Shown here piece by piece: positions 46,690-58,060 of a DNA stretch of 64,000 nucleotides. The stretch's first letter is position 1, and each line of letters starts with the position of its first letter. A model generated the notes under the pieces. That model was not told where the DNA came from and did not search any database. It was given only the letters and a program-made list of their open reading frames with translations. Source of the DNA: Flaccisagitta enflata (lineage: Eukaryota; Chaetognatha; Sagittoidea; Aphragmophora); assembly GCA_965153355.1 (NCBI GenBank), contig OZ231126.1, positions 72,230,001 through 72,294,000 of the forward strand, written 5' to 3'. Made by a program: the position numbers and the translations under genes.

Positions 46690-47548
46690 ATGGCTGAAGT
46701 CTCAATCTCCGCCGTCGGAGCTGCAGGAGCCGCTGGTGCCGGTGCCAACGCCGGTGAGGCCGCAGGAGCAACTATTTTGGGCGCTGCTGGAGCAGTCGGA
46801 GCTGCAGGAGCCGCTGGTGCCGGTGCCACCGCAGCAGGCCTCAGCGCAGGTAAAAAAAAAAGATTAATATCCCCCCCCCCCTGCCCCTACCAGCAATGAG
46901 CGATATCCGTGAATGAAAACAACACAAAAACCAACATGTACAAGGTTTTTCATGTCAAATGGCAAAAAGTGTCAAGCTTTTATTCCAAGTTTCTGAAATT
47001 TATTATGTTTGACGCTTTTTATGTTAAAAGTTCTTTGGTCTAGGTTACATAGTTTGGCCGCCGCATCTATATGAAGTAAAACAAATATTCACAAATGAGT
47101 CTTTTTCATTTTAGGAAGAAAGTCATTTACTAACTAGGAATTATTTTTAAACAGTTAAAGCCACACATAGGAAATTGATGGGAAGTTAAGTTGACGGTGT
47201 GAATATTCATTTTACTTCAAATTGATATTGCGGCCAAACTATTCAACTTAAACCGGTAAAATTTTAGCACAAAAGATATCAAATATAATACCATATACAA
47301 AAAAAAAGCTCCAGACCTATAAGATCTTGGCTTAAAAGCTTAATGTATTTTTTTCTATTTGAGATGAATGACCTTGCAGCCGCGCCTTTCATTTCCAATA
47401 TCTACTCAGGTCATGAAATGAGCTTTCATCACTTGTACATCATTTTTCGTTAAAAACAAATTACTAATCTCTCCCAGATGATCCCTCCAGGCTTGACGGT
47501 GATTTGAGTCAGTTGGGAAGGTTGGGCTCAAAATCGACTGTTTTCTGA
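46690..47548 (+). CDS. Small Gly/Ala-rich two-exon gene, unrecognised family
   Basis: Exon 1 is 46690-46849 and exon 2 is 47478-47548. The start has strong context (A at -3, G at +4; ATAATGG). Exon 1 ends CAG|GTAAAA and exon 2 follows CTCTCCCAG, both good splice sites. The phase-1 join continues the frame as DDPSRLDGDLSQLGRLGSKS, then TVF and TGA, giving 76 residues. Exon 1 encodes MAEVSISAV followed by Gly/Ala repeats; VGAAGAAGAGA occurs twice, 81 nt apart, with 34 identical bases. The GxxxG-like spacing suggests a glycine-zipper or membrane-embedding segment with a polar C-terminus, but I name no family. A pyrimidine-rich stretch ending TTTGAAG just before the start could be an acceptor, which would mean an upstream non-coding exon. 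The 628-bp intron holds a fold-back (46937-47388). Confidence 0.5.
46937..47388. mobile_element. Fold-back element in the predicted intron
   Basis: TAGTTTGGCCGCCGCAT and GAAGTAAAACAAATATTCAC (47050-47093) pair with GTGAATATTCATTTTACTTC and GCGGCCAAACTA (47198-47240). Outward pairs (TCAAATGGCAAAAAG with TCTATTTGA; ACAAGG with CCTTG) extend the arms to about 150-190 bp. Related sequence recurs near 48722-48880. Confidence 0.7.
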
Positions 47549-47688
47549 TGCTCTGTTCCACGCAATTTTTTCATTCTACTTCACACATAAAAAAAAATTT
47601 CTCATCGTAAAATGATCCGGGACAAAATCTCAATAGTTATGAAATGATGCATTTGCATTGTCTGACTAACCAGTGAGATTTTGTCATT

Positions 47689-48403
47689 TTCAGTCGCGTG
47701 CTACGCGACTCTACACCCCGCTTTGTCAGTCCATCGGTCGGTCTTTCGGTCAGTCAGTGGTCCCCTTTTTGGGCAGCGGCTCCAAAGGGCCGAGGTCCTG
47801 TAGGACACAGGGGAGAATTTCCAGACGTCCATACATCCGTCCGTCCGTCCGCACGTACGTCCCCCCCCCCCCCCGAAGCTTCTCAAGCCTCAAATTCCTA
47901 TTGAATAATGAGGGAAATTGACAAAATACAAACCTCCCATTGAATAACAAAAAAAATTCACAAAAAAGTGAAAAATTGCATGCTTCCCATTGAATGATAT
48001 AGAAAATTACTGAAAATTGAGAAAAATGTAAAATTTCCATTAAATATCATGGTAAATTGACAAAAATTGAAAAAATGCAAAATTCCTATTGAACAACATG
48101 GAAAGTTGCAACCAAGGCCTCAAACATGCCCTCTCAGGACGTCTGGTAATTCACCCCTGTGTCCTACAGGACATCGGCCCTTTGGGGCAGCTGCCCTGCT
48201 TTCACTCCATTTCTTCAGCTAATCACTCCAAGCAGGGCATCGGGTACCGCTGACCATGTGCGATCCTTGGATGACTTGTTACTTTTTCAGCGTTTCTGAG
48301 CTTTTGGAGCCCACTGCTCCTGCCAAAATTCTCCAGTGTCCTTCTCCAGCACTGCCCCTGCTCAACCACACGCGACTGGGGTAGCTGTGTATGGTGCCTT
48401 GTT
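47689..48403 (-). mobile_element. Family A element carrying a family B insertion
   Basis: The + strand begins with the A tail (TCAGTCGCGTGCTACGCGAC) and a GGTC tract. Family B occupies 47771-48281. The A middle and head then resume: CCACTGCTCCTGCC, CGCGACTGGGGTAGCTGTG and GCCTTGTT. It is the same nested arrangement as 20207-21537, on the opposite strand. Confidence 0.82.
47771..48281 (-). mobile_element. Family B element with a roughly 50-bp body
   Basis: Stem-loop GGGCAGCGGCTCCAAAGGGC, GTCC tract at about 47834-47850, then CCATTGAATAACA units. The right arm and head follow (GGGCATCGGGTACCGCTGAC, GATCCTTGGATGACTTGTT). Both arms are nearly intact. Confidence 0.86.
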
Positions 48404-48665
48404 CAATGAGAGATCATCGTTTTTCACGTAGTGAAAAATGGAAATAACTTGAAAAGCTTCCACAGGAAAAACGATTTTTAGACCCATCTTCTGTTAAAGT
48501 GGTTGTTGGGTCATTCGTAGCTGAGGTTGAAACAAAAAAAAATTGGTTTCAAAAAATCCAAAATGAACCCAGCTCAATGGGTATGACCTATGTAATTTTC
48601 CTTGGCTTGGGTTAGCTGGTTTATGGTAAGGGCTGAGGATCTGCCCCTTTGCTCATTCTTAATCT

Positions 48666-48722
48666 TTTTAGTCGCGTGCTACGCGACTCTAAACCCCGCT
48701 CCGTCGGTTGGTTGGTTGGTCT
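48666..48722 (-). mobile_element. Family A tail, truncated
   Basis: TTTTAGTCGCGTGCTACGCG, ACTCTAAACCCCGCT and GTCGGTTGGTTGG, then unrelated sequence that begins TCAAATGGCAAAAAG and resembles 46955 onward. Confidence 0.7.
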
Positions 48723-48957
48723 CAAATGGCAAAAAGTATCAGGCTTTCATCCCCAAGCATATCATCTGACAGGTGTGGAACTTTTTTTACTTTAAAGTAT
48801 ATTGTATGTTGTTTTTTGTGTCAAAATTTCATTGGGCTAGGTCAATTAGTTTGACCACAACATCAATTTTAAGTGAAATAAGTATTTACAGCTTGAGCTC
48901 AATATATCATCAACTTGCAACAACCATTCTCGCTTGAATTGCAGTTATTTCTTGACC

Positions 48958-49742
48958 AATTAAGCATTACACTGAGCAGAATACACTTTTTTTCATGCAG
49001 GGACCCTGAGGAGGGCCCAGATTTTTTTATTTGATGTAACTAATGTATTCTAAAAATTTCAGGACCATAGATTTTCTTAAACATTCATCATATTGCACCT
49101 GAAAAATGGTTCATCCTTAAGGGGGCCAAAATTTCAAAATCATTCTTTCTCAAATCTGATGCCAGATTCAGATTCCTTGTCAAAAGATATGAAAGTTGGA
49201 CAACATTACTACTCAACCCTACTTTTCTTAAGGATGAGAGCCTTTGGAGCTCTCACTGGTGTTTAATCCGGACCCATCACAACTATCCTTAGTATTCAAT
49301 GTATTATATGTTAGTATGTGTTATATGTTATCATATGTTAGTATGTGTTATATGTTAGTATTATATGTTATATACCATATTTTCTTTTTTCAAATTTTGT
49401 TTTTAAGCTGGAAAAATGCAAAAAACCTATAAAAAATTTTGTTTTTTAAAAACCCTTCTTTTTGGAGGTTTTTTGTATTTTTCTTTGCTTAAAAACAAAA
49501 TTTTGAAAAAAAAGAAAATATAGTATCCAACATAATTTTTTACAAGGAATCTGAATCTGGCATCAGATTTGAGGAAAAAGGATTTTGAAATTTTGGCCCC
49601 CTTATGGATGAACCATTTTTCAGGTGTAATATGATGAATGTTTAAGAACATCTATGGTCCTGAAATTAAAATAAAAAAATCTGGGCCCTTCTCAGGGTCC
49701 CTGCAGGAAAAAGAGTGTATTCTCCTCAGCGTATTAAGCATA
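48958..49742. mobile_element. Fold-back element with a nested inner hairpin
   Basis: Outer arms of about 210 bp: TGCAGGGACCCTGAGGAGGG (left) pairs with CCCTTCTCAGGGTCCCTGCA (right), and CAGATTCAGATTCCTTGT pairs with ACAAGGAATCTGAATCTG. Inside, CCATATTTTCTTTTTTCAAA and TTTTGTTTTTAAGC (49376-49410) pair with GCTTAAAAACAAAA and the stretch to 49525. The loop contains a TTAGTATGTGTTATATG minisatellite and a piece shared with 767-873. Non-coding. Confidence 0.85.
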
Positions 49743-49863
49743 AGCATCAAATTTTTCTTGAACTAAAGAGTAAATTGGAAGATAATGATTTTTATGTTTA
49801 TTTGAGACAATTCTGGTATCTGCAGCTTGAACTGTTATAAAATAGCTTCTGCCTTAAGAGTGA

Positions 49864-50074
49864 TTTTTAGTCGCGTGCACGCGACTCTACACCCCTCTTT
49901 GTCTGTCCGTCCGTTGGTCGGTTGGTCTGTTGGTCACACTTTTACTTTTTTATCAATTTTATTTCTTAAAGTCATTTTAAGTCATTCTAGGGTATACTAA
50001 GTCATTCTAAGTCATTCTAAGTCATTCTAAGTCAATCTGTAAGTCTCGCACGCGACTTATAGGTTGGCCTTGTT
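49864..50074 (-). mobile_element. Family A element with AAGTCATTCT body
   Basis: Tail stem TTTTTAGTCGCGTGCACGCG, GTCC/GGTC tract, then about six 10-bp AAGTCATTCT units. The head side has TAAGTCTCGCACGCGACTTA (a second stem-loop) and GGCCTTGTT. It defines a subfamily with a stem-loop at each end. Confidence 0.83.
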
Positions 50075-50442
50075 AAATAGGAAAAAGCACTTTCACCGTA
50101 AATGGACCATCGAACTACAGAGTGTTCCAACAAAAGCAATTGACATATCTAAGCATCTAGGAGATCAAATCAATCATTGAAAAAAGATATCCATCTTCAC
50201 TTTTTATGCGTAAAATTTCGTAATTGTCAGACTTTTTGTTGAACAATCACGTACCTTCAAAGTTACTACATGACTAATGATTTCACATCATTTTTCTGCA
50301 AAATGTGCAAAATGGTAAAAACCATCAGGAGTCTTCATTCACACATGAATTTCAAACATATAAAGTTCCACCAAAATCATTTTGAATTAGAGTTCATAAA
50401 GACTTAGATACATAGGAGCACCGCCAACAAGGCTTGCCCGCC
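50075..50442. other. AT-rich interval with one possible transposon end
   Basis: TACAGAGTGTTCCAACAAAAG (50109) resembles the TACAGGGTGTTTCAAG end of the next element, but no matching second end was found. No gene. Confidence 0.45.
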
Positions 50443-50444
50443 TA

Positions 50445-51219
50445 CAGGGTGTTTCAAGTGAGTTGTAACATAAAGAATCAATATATCTTTACTTCTAGGA
50501 ACTCAAATTATTTTCTGAAAAAAGATCTAAAAAGATCTTGGTCTGCAGTTTTAGCATGCAAAATATTATGATAATCGGACTACTCATCTAGATGCCACAT
50601 ATCTTTGAAGAAAATATATGAAAACTGACCTCATCAATTTCTTATTTTGACTCCTTATTGTACTTTGGAGTAGCTGTCTTTAATTGTGTACCATTTTTCA
50701 TCAAATTGAGCTAGAACCGTGAGATTGGTCTCAAATGACAGATTATTTGTCATAGATGCTAGATCTCCAAAAAAATTTGGAAGTTTTTCACTATTTTTGA
50801 CTGTTTTGATTGAGCTTTTTAAAAATTGCAATCAAAACCTTGATGAAGTTTGATCAAAATCATTAAAAAAGTCTTCAAATGTTCAAAGTTTCCCAGATTT
50901 CAAAGCAGTTGAGCAATATATGTTCAAATATCTGTCATTTGAGACCAATCCCAGGATTCTAGCTCAATTAGTTTAAAAATGGCAAGCAGTTAAAGTAAGC
51001 AACTGCTAGGTACATATATAAAAAAGATGATTTCTCACCAAAAATGGCTGTTCTTTTGATTTTTTACTGACACAAATCTATCAATTACTAAAATTTGAGG
51101 TTTGATTTGAAAAAACTGCAGACCAAGATCTTTTTAGATCTTTTTTCAAAAATTAATTTGAGTTCGTAGAAGCAAAGATATGTCGATTCTTTATGTTACA
51201 ACTCACTTGAAACACCCTG
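50445..51219. mobile_element. TA-flanked fold-back transposon (mariner/Tc1-like ends)
   Basis: Inverted ends CAGGGTGTTTCAAGTGAG and CTCACTTGAAACACCCTG are flanked by TA on both sides (50443-50444; 51220-51221), as expected for the Tc1/mariner group. The 775-bp element is palindromic nearly throughout: AAGATCTTGGTCTGCAG pairs with CTGCAGACCAAGATCTT, and GAGATTGGTCTCAAATGACA pairs with TGTCATTTGAGACCAATC. No transposase. Confidence 0.87.
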
Positions 51220-51269
51220 TATAAGGCATGCAACCCACAGTCTCATGAGAGATTTTGTAGTTACTTCTA

Positions 51270-52203
51270 CAGGGTCTTCAATTGCGACTGACTTGTTCTA
51301 AATTGATGGTGTGCCTCTCATAGTCAATATTATGATTTTTTTCTTTTTTCCCTCTTGTAGCATATTGTTTGACGTAATTTTAAGTAGATCAGGTACCCAT
51401 GGTTGTGACTTGAAAAAATCGTTTTTCTGTTTTGACATGTTTTTTTCATATTGCTCTCATTTTATCTAGCTAGAGCTAGAGATGACTCATTGGTCTTAAA
51501 TCAAACAAAATCTAATAAACTTTTAAGGGGTAAAAAATCAAATATAGATTGCTAGAATCATCATATAATAACTAAAAAGAAAATTGTTGATTTGGAAAAT
51601 ATTTTGTCAGAAATTGATTTCAAGGTCATCACATGGAATCAAGATATCAACACATTGTTCCATCTCGAGTAGTTTGAACAAGGCATAGACATATCACCCC
51701 CAGACTCATTCTCAGTCTCATATGAGTGCAAGAGAGCAGGAGCAGTGGCATGAGGTTAACCTCATTTAGAGACCGCTCATCATGTACCAAATTTTCAAAA
51801 GAGTTCATGGAATGGCTGGATAAGCAGTGTTCACTGAACACTGTTCAGATGACCCTATAAAAGGACATGTGAACGGTCTTACCAAGTCACTGATAGACTG
51901 ACATGTCAACAATAACATCAGGAAATTATCTTTCATTTTGGACCAATTGAACTTCTGTTGCTCGAACCATTTAGAAATGAAGGCTGTTTGAAAAAAAGAT
52001 ATCATGAAAAACTTGATTTTTTTGGTTACAACCATGACTACTTAAAATTTTTGTTACAGGCAAACGGTTAGACAAAAACCCTTGAAACTTTGATACAAAA
52101 AACGTCAAACAATATACAATAAGAAGAAAAAAAGAAAAAATCATGTTTACCATGAGAGGCACACCATTAATTAAGAATAAGTCAATCGCAATTGAAGACT
52201 CTG
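51270..52203. mobile_element. Second TA-flanked fold-back transposon
   Basis: Ends CAGGGTCTTCAATTGCGACT and CAATCGCAATTGAAGACTCTG (one mismatch) are flanked by TA (51268-51269; 52204-52205). Arms of about 150 bp include GGTGTGCCTCTCATAG with CATGAGAGGCACACC, and CCATGGTTGTGAC with GGTTACAACCATG. The 934-bp element begins only 48 bp after the previous one and has different ends, so it is a separate family. No transposase. Confidence 0.86.
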
Positions 52204-52294
52204 TATATTGGCAATAAGGCAGCTTCACTATAAGGTATGTTTTTGCTCAGTCCCTTTATGCGCTCTAGTCAGCTAAACTGTATGCTGATTTCTT

Positions 52295-52431
52295 ATGTGG
52301 CTACTACACGGCAAGACAATCACGGACAGTTGGGAAGGGGCTGTAATGCGGAAACTGCTTGCAATTTGAAAAAGTTAAGGACCAACCGACAGATATGGCA
52401 ATTTGTAGAGTCGCATGTCCGAGACTAAAAA
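52295..52431 (+). mobile_element. Family A element, 5' worn
   Basis: CTACACGGCAAGACAATCAC, GGACAGTTGGGAAGGGGC and AACTGCTTGCAATTTG, then ACCAACCGACAG and the tail GAGTCGCATGTCCGAGACTA with an A run. The leading ACAAGGCC is degraded. Confidence 0.72.
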
Positions 52432-52545
52432 TGGTACTACCGGGCACATGCGATTTTTTTTTCGGGGAAAGGGGGAGGGGGGTCTAAAATGTGTTCCCCA
52501 TTCACAACACTGTGCCATTTTACGTTTATACGGAAAATGGTGCTC

Positions 52546-53147
52546 TAACACCTGCGGCACATTTAGGCGGAAAATGTAAGAACATAGTTGACACAGTAAA
52601 TACTACTACTGCTCCATGAAATTTTAACTGGAAGTTGCTTTTTAGTGGTATTTTCATGTAATGTTAAGATTTATTCCAAATTCAAGTTATGAACGGAGCA
52701 TTCTTACCAAGATACTCCAAAGATGATCTCACGATGTTACAGAATTTTCACGCTTTCAATCAAGAGAAAAAGAAAAAGATTCTGAGAGGCTTTTAAAGCA
52801 CCGTGAGTGAAAGAAAGTGGGCAAATTTGACTGATAGTTACTAGGGAGAGTATCAGAGAGTAATTGGAGTGAAGCAACCAATATCTTTTGGCTCAGAGAT
52901 AGCACAATGTTAGATTAATAAAGAAGGAATAAAGAGATGGAGAAACTCAATCGTTTCCTGAGAGGGTTTGTGCACGTATCACTACTTATATGTTTTCAAG
53001 ACTTTCTTAGGTCATTCTTTAGGCCAATGATGACCTAAATTTCGCTGATAGACTATATTCATTCAATTCCCAAAGTTTTCTTTGGTTTTTGATGACTCAG
53101 TCTTAACTTAACCGATAATTTTCCGCCTAAATGTGCCGCATGTGTTA
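52546..53147. mobile_element. Terminal-inverted-repeat element (MITE-like)
   Basis: TAACACCTGCGGCACATTT and AGGCGGAAAAT at the left are answered by ATTTTCCGCCT and AAATGTGCCGCATGTGTTA at the right (about 30 bp, two mismatches). The 602-bp interior is not palindromic and has no gene. The target duplication is unclear because TAA/TTA is part of the inverted ends. Confidence 0.72.
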
Positions 53148-53472
53148 TACAAGACGCGGGCGGATATACAAACGATAAAACGTGGGTGTCTCGCCGCTGT
53201 CAACACTCAACAGGCAACCGAAGCCACAGTCTGCGTCAGTGGGATGATGTCGCCTTTTTGGAGTCAAAATCAGCGCCAATTTAAGAAGACTTTGACTCAC
53301 CCTTTTTTGAGTCAACAACTTGACACTATTTTCATGATGGTTTGCCTTGGTGTCAGAGAAAGAAAATAGAGTAGGACACCGCCTCATCGGTCCCGTTGGG
53401 ACTGAAGATTTTTTCACTTTCATCTCAGGTTCACCCTGCCATAAAAGAAATCACTTTAAAAAAGCAAAACAA
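53148..53472. other. Short interval without a supported gene
   Basis: Mixed-composition sequence, open on both strands over about 80-90 codons (53133-53369 and 53145-53423), but neither product resembles a known protein and splice signals are weak. Confidence 0.4.
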
Positions 53473-54778
53473 CAGTCCTCGACTGTAGTCTATTTGAGGT
53501 CTCCGGCCAGGCTACTCAGTCTGACCCGGCTGCTCAGTCTGACCCGGCTACTCAGTCTGACCCGGCTACTCAGTCTGACCCACGCACTCTCAGTCTGACC
53601 CGGCTACTCAGTCTGACCCGGCTACTCAGTCTGACCAGGCTACTCAGTCTGACCCGGCTACTCAGTCTGACCCGGCTACTCAGTCTGACCCGGCTACTCA
53701 GTCTGACCCAGCTACTCAGTCTGACCCGGCTACTCAGTCTGACCCGGCTACTCAGTCTGACCCGGCTACTCCAGTTTGACCCGGCTTCTCAGTTTGACCC
53801 GGCTACTCAGTCTGACCATGGTGCTCAGTGTCCAGCTTCTATCTTGATCATTACATTGGCTATAATTAAAGCCCAAGCTACTCCAGTCTGACCCGGCTAC
53901 CAATTGCATACCTTAAGTCCATGGTGGCATACCTTGCAGCCTATGATGGCATACCTTGAAGTCCATGATGGCATTCCTTAAAATCCATGAAAGCATACCT
54001 TATAATCCAACAATAAAAAGATACATAATAAAAAATTTTCAACAAAATTTTCAAAAAAAAATTTTCAAAAAAAAAATCAAAAAAAAAATTTTTTTTCAAA
54101 AAAAAAAAAAAATTGAAAAAAAAATTTCAAAAAAAAATTTTTCAAAAAAAAATTTAAAAAAATTTTTTAAATAAAAAAATTTTTCAAAAAAAAATTTCAA
54201 AAAAAAAAAAAAAAATTTTAAGTCCAGGATATAATGTTACAGTATGTAAGCCACATTAAATTTTCTTAGCAATACTCAGAATTTAATATGAAATCTTGCA
54301 GGAGCTTTGAAGTGATGCAATGAACCTTCACAACAAGTTTGAACAACATTGGTGAACCTTCTACCATTCCCCAATGTAAATTCTGCACAAGTCTAGAATT
54401 AATATTACTAGCAAAAATACCCTTTATCTTCTAAACCAATATAAATTATCTGAAATCTTGCAGAGGAGCTTTAATTGGTGCAGTAAACCTTCACTGCCAG
54501 TTTGAACAACATTGGTGAACCTTTACTACCCTTCCCTATGTAAATTGCTGGTCAGATTAATATATAAAAGTAATAGGCAAAGGGTATTAAATATTTATGA
54601 ATGTTGTTGAAAGCTAATGCACAGGTTAGTAATGCCCTAAAAATAGCACTGACCATTTCCCATCAACATCTGAAGTTATGGTTCCTCAAGTTTTAGGGGT
54701 GTGCAGGCAGACAAACAACGACTCACTACACAGTCAAGGCTATGTTATAGTCCTCGACGTAAACTGTTCGTCGAGGAC
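53473..54778. repeat. Compound repeat module, copy 1
   Basis: Order: CAGTCCTCGACTGTAGTCTA start; 18-bp minisatellite CTACTCAGTCTGACCCGG (about 53510-53905, some 20 units); CATACCTT- and CCATGATGG-type repeats; an A-run/T-run tract (54025-54215); paired GAAATCTTGCAG and TTGAACAACATTGGTGAACC blocks; and an end at GTCCTCGACG/CGTCGAGGAC, a 10-bp stem with a 9-base loop (54750-54778). The same order recurs at 54956. Confidence 0.85.
54025..54215. repeat. A-run/T-run low-complexity tract
   Basis: Alternating TTTTCAAAAAAAA-type runs, all self-complementary at short range. Such tracts are error-prone in sequencing, so exact lengths are unreliable. The counterpart at 55280-55640 is about twice as long. 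Confidence 0.88.
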
Positions 54779-54955
54779 AAAAATCAATGAAATTTTTTTT
54801 TTGATATTTGTTCATTTTTTGGTTGAATAATGTTTTATGATGTCTGTATCAACTATCAATGACATTTTTTGGTTAATTTTGCAATTTTTCATCAAAAAAA
54901 TTTATTTTGAAAATTTAAGAATATAAGATTCAAAATTTAAAAAGCTTTCATGTGG

Positions 54956-56209
54956 CAGTCCTCGACTGTAGTCTATTTGGTGTCCAGCCCAGCTACTCAG
55001 CCTGACCCGGCTACTCAGTCTGACCCGGCTACTCAGCCTGACCCGGCTACTCAGTCCAGACCCGGCTACTCAGTCTGACCCGGCTCAGTCTGACCGCCTT
55101 CTCCAGTCTGACCCGGCTACTCAGTCTGACCCGGCTACTCAGTCTGACCCGGCTTCTCAGTCTGACCCGGCTACTCAGTCTGACCCGGCTACTCAGTCTG
55201 ACCCGGCTACTCAGTCTGACCCGGCTACTCCAGTCTGACCCGGCTCCCCAGTCTGACCCGGTACTAATTGCATACTAAAAGTCAAAAAAAAAAATTTCAA
55301 AACAAAAAAAAATTTCAAAAAAAAATTTTTTTTTCAAAAAAAAAGAAAAAATTCTGTTAAAAAAAAAAAATTTTTCAAAAAAAAAAATTATTTTTTCAAA
55401 AAAAAAAAAAAATTTTTCAAAAAAAAATTTTTCAAAAAAATTAAAAAAATTTTTTTACAAAAAAAATTTCAAAAAATTTCAAGAAAAATTTCAAAATTTT
55501 TTCAAAAAAAAAAAAATTTTTCAAAAAAAAAAAAAAAAATTTTTTTCAAAAAAAAAAATTTTTTTTCAAAAAAAAATTATTGTATCAAAAAAAAAACATT
55601 TTTACCTAAAAAAAAAAAAATCTTTTAAAAAAAATTTTTAAAAATAAGTCCAAGAAATAATGTTACTAGATACATCATAAATACCCTTATATTTTCTTAA
55701 CCAATATTCAGAATTTACTGAAATCTTGCAGGGGAGCTTTAATCGATGGAATGAACCTTCACAACAAGTTTGAACAACATTGGTGAACCTTTACTACCCT
55801 TCCCCAATATAAAATTACTGAAGTCCAGGAATTAATGTGTAAAATGCCTAATATCTTCTAAACCAATACTCAAATTATCTGAAATCTTGCAAGGAGCTTT
55901 AATTGATGCAATAAGCCTAAACTTCAGAAGTTTGAACAACATTGGTGAACCTTTACTACCCCTCCCCTATGTAAATTGCACAAGTCCAGGAATTAATATT
56001 ACTACAAAAATAATAGGCAAAGGGTATCAAATATTTATGAATGTTGTTGAAAGTTGGTACACAGGTGAGTAATGCCCTTATAATAACATTGACCAGCTTT
56101 CATCAACATCTGAGTTGTGGTTCTCAAGTTTTTAAGGGTTGACACGACGACGAACAAACAACGACTCACTACACGATCAAGGCTATGTTATAGTCCTCGA
56201 CGAAAACTG
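54956..56209. repeat. Compound repeat module, copy 2
   Basis: Repeats the order of copy 1 at an offset of 1,483 bp: CAGTCCTCGACTGTAGTCTA, 18-bp minisatellite (about 54975-55262), a longer A-run/T-run tract (55280-55640), GAAATCTTGCAG and TTGAACAACATTGGTGAACC blocks, and TTATAGTCCTCGACGAAAAC at the end. The last stem is broken here. No coding region. Confidence 0.85.
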
Positions 56210-56540
56210 AAAAAGATCATTTGGGACCTTAAAATCTTGACCTTTATTGATGGGGAACCTTTTAAAGCGGGTCTGTAATTGCGGGGTTCCACCGTACTCT
56301 ATTAGGTTGGATAGTTGAGACTTGTGAACATTCAAATGTCAACGCTACTGAGCGCTCGCGAGGGTGTAAAATGTATTCAATTTTATAAAAACTATATCCA
56401 TATACCGTATACGTCATCTTTGATGTATAGAGGGACCTAACCATTTAATTTATAAGCGCAGAATGGCATTAATTTAATCTTATGACTTAAACCTAAATGA
56501 CATATCAAATGACAGCCAAGCCATGCAGTCCTGTTTGAAA
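56210..56540. other. Short unique interval
   Basis: AT-rich, no gene, between the duplicated module and the GTT tract. Confidence 0.45.
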
Positions 56541-56542
56541 TT

Positions 56543-56616
<74 letters not shown>

Positions 56617-56633
56617 ATGGTTGTAGTTGTGGA

Positions 56634-56694
<61 letters not shown>

Positions 56695-56792
56695 ATTTAT
56701 TTATTTTGTTGATGTTGTCGTTGTTTTTATTGTTGTTGTTGTCGATGTCTTTGTTGTTGTTGTTGTTATTTTTTTGTTGTTGTTGTTGTTAT

Positions 56793-56833
<41 letters not shown>

Positions 56834-57050
56834 ATTTATTTATGTTGTTGTTGTTGTGGTTGTTATTATTATTTGTTGTTGTGGTTGTTGTTGTGGTTGT
56901 TGTCATTTATTTATTATTGTTGTTGTTGTTATTGTTGTTGTTGTTGTTGTTGTTTGTTTGTTGTTGTTGTTATTGATGTTATTTGTTGATGTTGTTGTTG
57001 TGGTTGTTGTTTTTGTTATGGTTGTTTGTAGTTGTTATTTGTTGTTGTGG

Positions 57051-57125
<75 letters not shown>

Positions 57126-57612
57126 GTTGTTGTTGTTGTTGCATTATTGTTATTTATTGCTGTTGTTGTTGTTATTTGTTGTTATTTGTTTTTTGTTATT
57201 GTTATTGTGGTCTTTTTTGTTGTTGTTGTTGTTTTTTGTTGTTGTTTATTTATTGTTGTTGTTGTTGTTGTTGTTAACGGATTTTGTTGTTGTTGTGGTT
57301 TTTGTTGTTGTTGTGGTTGTTGTTGTTGTTGTTGTTGTTTTGTTGTTGCTGTTGTTGTTGTTGTTGTTATTATTGTTGTTTATTTGTTGTTGTTATTTAT
57401 TTATTGTCTTTGTTGTTGTTGTGGTCTTTGTTGTTGTTGTGGTGTTGTTGTTGTTGTGGTCTTTGTTGTTGTTGTGGTTGTTGTTGTTGTTTGTTGTTGT
57501 TGTTGTTTTTGTTGTGGTTTGTTGTTGTTATTGTTTATTGTTGTTTGTTGTTGTTATTTATTTGTTGTTGTTGTTGTTTTTTTGTTGTTGTTTTTGTTGT
57601 TATTTATTGTTG

Positions 57613-57676
<64 letters not shown>

Positions 57677-57760
57677 GTTGTTGTTGCGTTGTTGCACGTT
57701 GTTGTTGTTGTTATTTATTTATTATTGTTGTTGTTGTTGTTGTTGTTATTATTTATTTGC

Positions 57761-57809
<49 letters not shown>

Positions 57810-57812
57810 ATT
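56541..57812. repeat. Long imperfect (GTT)n tract
   Basis: 1.27 kb of GTT trinucleotide with frequent TATTTATT, GTGGTT and TTT interruptions. It yields Cys-, Val- and Leu-rich frames of up to 366 codons on the + strand. These are not genes. Confidence 0.97.
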
Positions 57813-58060
57813 GTAGTAGTCGTAGTCATTAGCAGCAGGACTAGTTGGGCTAGCTCTGGGGAATATGCTGCAGTAACTTTCAAAGCAAGGAGAGGCTATA
57901 TGCCCAAGCGTTGGTCGTAATCATCGGGCTTTTGTGTCAGAGCCTTGTCAAGTCAAGCACCATGTCACGCATATCCCACCCTTCAAATCCTACCGCTAGC
58001 TAGCTACAGTTATCTAGACCTCCAACCTTAACCAGAGTGTCTCTAAGCCTTTTTCTAAAC
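57813..58060. other. Short unique interval
   Basis: No gene or element recognised. CTAGCTAGCTA near 58002 is a minor palindrome. Confidence 0.4.

Noticed and set aside
46690-46849. Assigning exon 1 to the interferon-inducible IFI27/ISG12 family or a silk-like protein
   Set aside because: Gly/Ala richness alone is not diagnostic and no conserved residues of those families can be seen.
56523-57832. A 366-codon Cys/Val/Leu frame resembling a membrane protein
   Set aside because: It is a reading of an imperfect GTT repeat; all three + frames are equally open.
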